9,282 bases of DNA. It comes from an uncultured Eubacteriales bacterium (GTDB taxonomy: Bacteria > Bacillota_A > Clostridia > Christensenellales > Aristaeellaceae). The first letter of the stretch is position 1. The number at the start of each line of letters is the position of its first letter. The translations under genes and the position numbers were made by a program. Below are positions 6,775 through 9,282 of this stretch, in pieces. Below the pieces are notes generated by a model. It saw nothing but the letters and a program-made list of their open reading frames with translations, searched no databases and had not been told where the DNA came from. The stretch is taken from contig CALVKX010000067.1 in the NCBI GenBank assembly GCA_944333375.1, forward strand, positions 1-9,282, given 5' to 3'.

Positions 6775-9282
6775 TCAGCCCCACTTTTTGCCTTCGGTCA
6801 CGTTGGCGTCGGAGGGCAGCTCCGGCTTGGGACCAAAGTAGATCAGCATCTGGTCGTCACTCAGGTTCCATTTTTCCTGCACCATTTCATAGAAATAGGT
6901 GGGGCGCTTCTTGAGGACGTTGCGCGTGTAGTCCAGGCGGGTGTTCCAGTAGCGCATCGCGCCCTCCGGCGTGGTGGGCGAATCCATGTTGATGTTCTTG
7001 TCGTTTTCCTCGGCCCAGCGCGCGACGTGCAGCGCCATTTCCGGCTCCAGGGTGGCGGCCATCTCGTTAAAGAGATCCGTCATAAACTCGGTGGTGAACA
7101 CCTGATAGATCTCGCCCAGGCGGGTGAGGAACTTGTGGAGCATCTCCTCGTTTTCCAGCAGCTTGCGAATCAGCGTGTTGTTGATGTTCTGCTGGCCGGC
7201 GCCGGTTTCCTTGAGGTAGCTGGTGGGGCTGTCAAAGCCGGACTGGAACAGGCCGTAATCCGCGTCGTAGAAGATCCACTTCCACTTCTGTCCCTCCCCG
7301 TCCAGCTTGTAGAAGCGGATGTTGCCGGGGTCGGAGTTGCCAAAGAACATTTCAAAGGCCATGTAGTCGAAGTAGTTGTCCACATCGATGTTATCCAGGA
7401 TGTATTGCAGGTCCTCCTCGCTCGTCCCGGGGGAGGAAGCCTCCACCTTTTTAATCATCTCGCGGTATTCCTTGTTGCTGCCGTAGTTGACGGTGCCGCT
7501 GGCCTCCAGGAGATCCATGTTGTCGGCTTCCTCCAGCGACAGGCCCTCGTGCTGGGCCACGAAGAAGCGGTCCACGCGCTCGCGCAGGTTATAGTGACCC
7601 CAGTACACGCCGTTGAGGTACACCACTACGGGCTCCCATTCCTGGTAGAGCACGTCGCTGGGGTTGTCGCTGATCTCGTTGAAGCGCTTGATGAGCTGGC
7701 TCTGGAAGGCGTCGTTAAAGCGCGTCCAGACGCTGTCGTTGCCGCCCATGCGCAATACGAAGCCCTTGTACTGGGTATAGGGCAGGTCCTCAAAGAGCTT
7801 GGCGTCAAAGTATTTGTTGCCGTACTTGGCCTTGGCGCGCACCTTGAAGGTCTTCTGCGGCATGTCCAGGCTGTACTGGCCCTGCAGGCCGAACTCGCAG
7901 TCCTGATCGATGAGGGTGTTTCCCTCCTTGTCGTAGAACTCCACGTGTCCTGGCCGCGCGACCTTGCCCACGGTGCGGTAGAGCGGGTATTCGCCGGTGG
8001 TCAGCTTGAAGGGCAGCTTGCCCGGTTCCTTGTAGAGCTCGCCGCCGATGGCCAGCATACCGTCCTCCTCGTTCCATAGCTCATCCGGGTCGGTGACGAG
8101 GCTCACGATGGGGAACGCGTGATAGAGGTTCATCAGGTAGGTGGCCGTCGCGGTCTCGCTGGGCTGGAGCATGCCGGTGGGGTCAAAGGCGCGGGCGCGC
8201 AGGACCGTGACCTTGTTGAAGGTGAGCGTCTCGCCCTCGTAGCGGATGCCGTTTTGCTCGGTGGGGATGGAGGAATCGGTGGTGTAATAGACGACGGTGC
8301 CGTCGGGCACGTTGATGGTGACTTCGATCTCGCCTTTATATTCGCCGCCGGGCATGGACAGGGACGGGTTTTGGGCATAGCCGTAATAACCCGTTCCGTT
8401 GGCCGCGCCGGGCGTGGGAACGTCATAGTAGTAAAAGCCGCCAAGGCCGAGCGTGCGGCCGTAGCTGTGGTCGGTGGGGATCAGGCTCAGAGGGATGCGG
8501 TCCAAAACGCGGCCCGTGGGGTCGCAAAAGGAAATGGTTTCGCCGCCCGCTCGGGCGATTTTGAAATTGGTATGAAGATCGGTTACAGTGGTCAGCTCGG
8601 ACTGTCCGTCCAGATAGACGATCAAATACTGGCCTGGCGCGATGGCAGCTCCCTGGGGGAACTGCCATCTGCGCGGGCGGCCGAGGTTGTCGCTCAGGCC
8701 GTAGCCGGTGAGGTCCACGGTCTGGTCGGAGGTGTTGTAAAGCTCGACATAGTCACGGGTGAGGCCCGCGGCGCCCAGCGCCACGGTATCGTTGGAGGCC
8801 ATGACCTCGCTGATGATGACGCCGGTGGGGTTGTAGGCGCGAAACATCTCGTCGCTTCGCGCCTGCCCGTCGGCGGTGTTGGGCTGTCCGGGCGAGCTGA
8901 GCTCATAGAGCTGCCACTCCCCGCTCTCGTTGCGGCCGTAGGCGTAGTCCTCCGGCACGTTTTCGATGCTCACGCGGTCCACCAAGCGGCCGTAGCTGTC
9001 GCTGAGCACGACGCTCTCGCGCTCGGCGGAGATGGAGAAATTGGTGTGCGGCACGCCGTTTTCCTGAAGCTTGTCCTTGCCGGAGCAGTAGACCAGATAA
9101 TATCCGTTGGCCGGGACGACCGCGCCGTCGGGGAAACGCCACTTGGTGGGCTTGTTTTCCTTGTCGCTGAGGTAATAGCCGGTAAGCGAAATGGGGCTGT
9201 CGGTGGTGTTTTTCAATTCCACCCAGTCCACGATCTCGCCGTCCTCGTCGGGGATGCCGATCTTGGGGTCGGGGCAGACCTC
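6775..9282 (-). CDS. CotH-family kinase protein with two lamin-tail domains (N-terminus outside window)
   Basis: The frame is open to the right edge, so the GTG at 9229-9231 is internal; 835 residues are visible and the signal peptide, if any, is missing. Domains from the edge: lamin-tail domain 1 (8929-9282; DWVELKNTTDSPISLTGYYL), lamin-tail domain 2 (8452-8823; DYVELYNTSDQTVDLTGYGL), a chitobiase/hexosaminidase C-terminal-like domain (8131-8373; VYYTTDSSIPT and an RARAFDPTG strand), then a CotH domain (about 6898-8124). CotH proteins are atypical kinases, first shown for B. subtilis spore coat proteins. Motifs here are QKTFKVRAKAKYG (candidate ATP-binding lysines), NGVYWGHYNLRERVDRF, GNSDPGNIRFYK (7321-7338, with a candidate catalytic Asp) and KWKWIFYDADYGLF (DxD at 7258-7266, likely metal-binding). 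All look intact. There is no C-terminal anchor: it ends GKKWG. The architecture fits a secreted or surface enzyme rather than a spore coat protein. Confidence 0.92.
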   Translation of the reverse strand, partial: EVCPDPKIGIPDEDGEIVDWVELKNTTDSPISLTGYYLSDKENKPTKWRFPDGAVVPANGYYLVYCSGKDKLQENGVPHTNFSISAERESVVLSDSYGRLVDRVSIENVPEDYAYGRNESGEWQLYELSSPGQPNTADGQARSDEMFRAYNPTGVIISEVMASNDTVALGAAGLTRDYVELYNTSDQTVDLTGYGLSDNLGRPRRWQFPQGAAIAPGQYLIVYLDGQSELTTVTDLHTNFKIARAGGETISFCDPTGRVLDRIPLSLIPTDHSYGRTLGLGGFYYYDVPTPGAANGTGYYGYAQNPSLSMPGGEYKGEIEVTINVPDGTVVYYTTDSSIPTEQNGIRYEGETLTFNKVTVLRARAFDPTGMLQPSETATATYLMNLYHAFPIVSLVTDPDELWNEEDGMLAIGGELYKEPGKLPFKLTTGEYPLYRTVGKVARPGHVEFYDKEGNTLIDQDCEFGLQGQYSLDMPQKTFKVRAKAKYGNKYFDAKLFEDLPYTQYKGFVLRMGGNDSVWTRFNDAFQSQLIKRFNEISDNPSDVLYQEWEPVVVYLNGVYWGHYNLRERVDRFFVAQHEGLSLEEADNMDLLEASGTVNYGSNKEYREMIKKVEASSPGTSEEDLQYILDNIDVDNYFDYMAFEMFFGNSDPGNIRFYKLDGEGQKWKWIFYDADYGLFQSGFDSPTSYLKETGAGQQNINNTLIRKLLENEEMLHKFLTRLGEIYQVFTTEFMTDLFNEMAATLEPEMALHVARWAEENDKNINMDSPTTPEGAMRYWNTRLDYTRNVLKKRPTYFYEMVQEKWNLSDDQMLIYFGPKPELPSDANVTEGKKWG

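Noticed and set aside
6766..6784. GGGG-CTGAT-CCCC hairpin at the CotH stop codon as a possible terminator
   Set aside because: Only about 4 bp of stem and no T tract follows on the minus strand.
7027..8079. Long open frame (350 codons) on the plus strand opposite the CotH gene
   Set aside because: It lies wholly antisense to a well-supported CotH domain; its translation is repetitive Val/Leu/His-rich with no motif, as expected from the complement of GC-rich codons.
2..9282. Mobile element, CRISPR array, tRNA or attachment site
   Set aside because: No transposase, integrase, regularly spaced repeats, cloverleaf-like sequence or terminal inverted repeats were seen; all gaps between genes are under 80 nt.

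Overview
This GC-rich window carries ordinary bacterial chromosomal genes. The family content (MutS2 with a C-terminal Smr domain, an OmpR-type two-component pair, CotH/VTC/DUF4956 genes, strong AGGAGG ribosome binding sites, a TTG start) suggests a high-GC member of the Firmicutes, most likely a gut-type Clostridia lineage. That is inference from gene families and base composition; no 16S rRNA or other taxonomic marker is present. I see no rRNA, tRNA, CRISPR array, insertion sequence or integrase.

Layout. Plus strand, about 1-4074: the C-terminal half of mutS2 (cut by the left edge), an OmpR/PhoB-type response regulator, its sensor histidine kinase, and a shikimate kinase. All four are tightly spaced (21-29 nt gaps), each of the last three has its own Shine-Dalgarno sequence, and the group ends in a strong intrinsic terminator at 4040-4074. 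Next on the plus strand is an MFS transporter of the FucP-like type with a TTG start. Its stop codon lies inside a hairpin shared with the opposing genes. Minus strand, 9282 down to 5285: a large CotH-family kinase protein (its N-terminus lies beyond the right edge), a DUF4956 membrane protein and a VTC-domain polyphosphate polymerase. A near-consensus promoter sits between the CotH gene and the DUF4956 gene. The two strands converge on a bidirectional terminator at 5253-5285 that contains the stop codon of the MFS gene and touches that of the VTC gene.

The most interesting part is the CotH-DUF4956-VTC cluster. It combines a predicted surface or secreted atypical kinase carrying two lamin-tail domains and a chitobiase-C-like domain, a four-helix membrane protein with an MgtC-like layout, and a soluble, cytosolic single-domain polyphosphate polymerase. 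A working hypothesis is that polyphosphate is made inside the cell, handed to or through the DUF4956 protein, and linked to cell-surface phosphorylation or anchoring by CotH. The component families are known. Their joint function is not established as far as I know.
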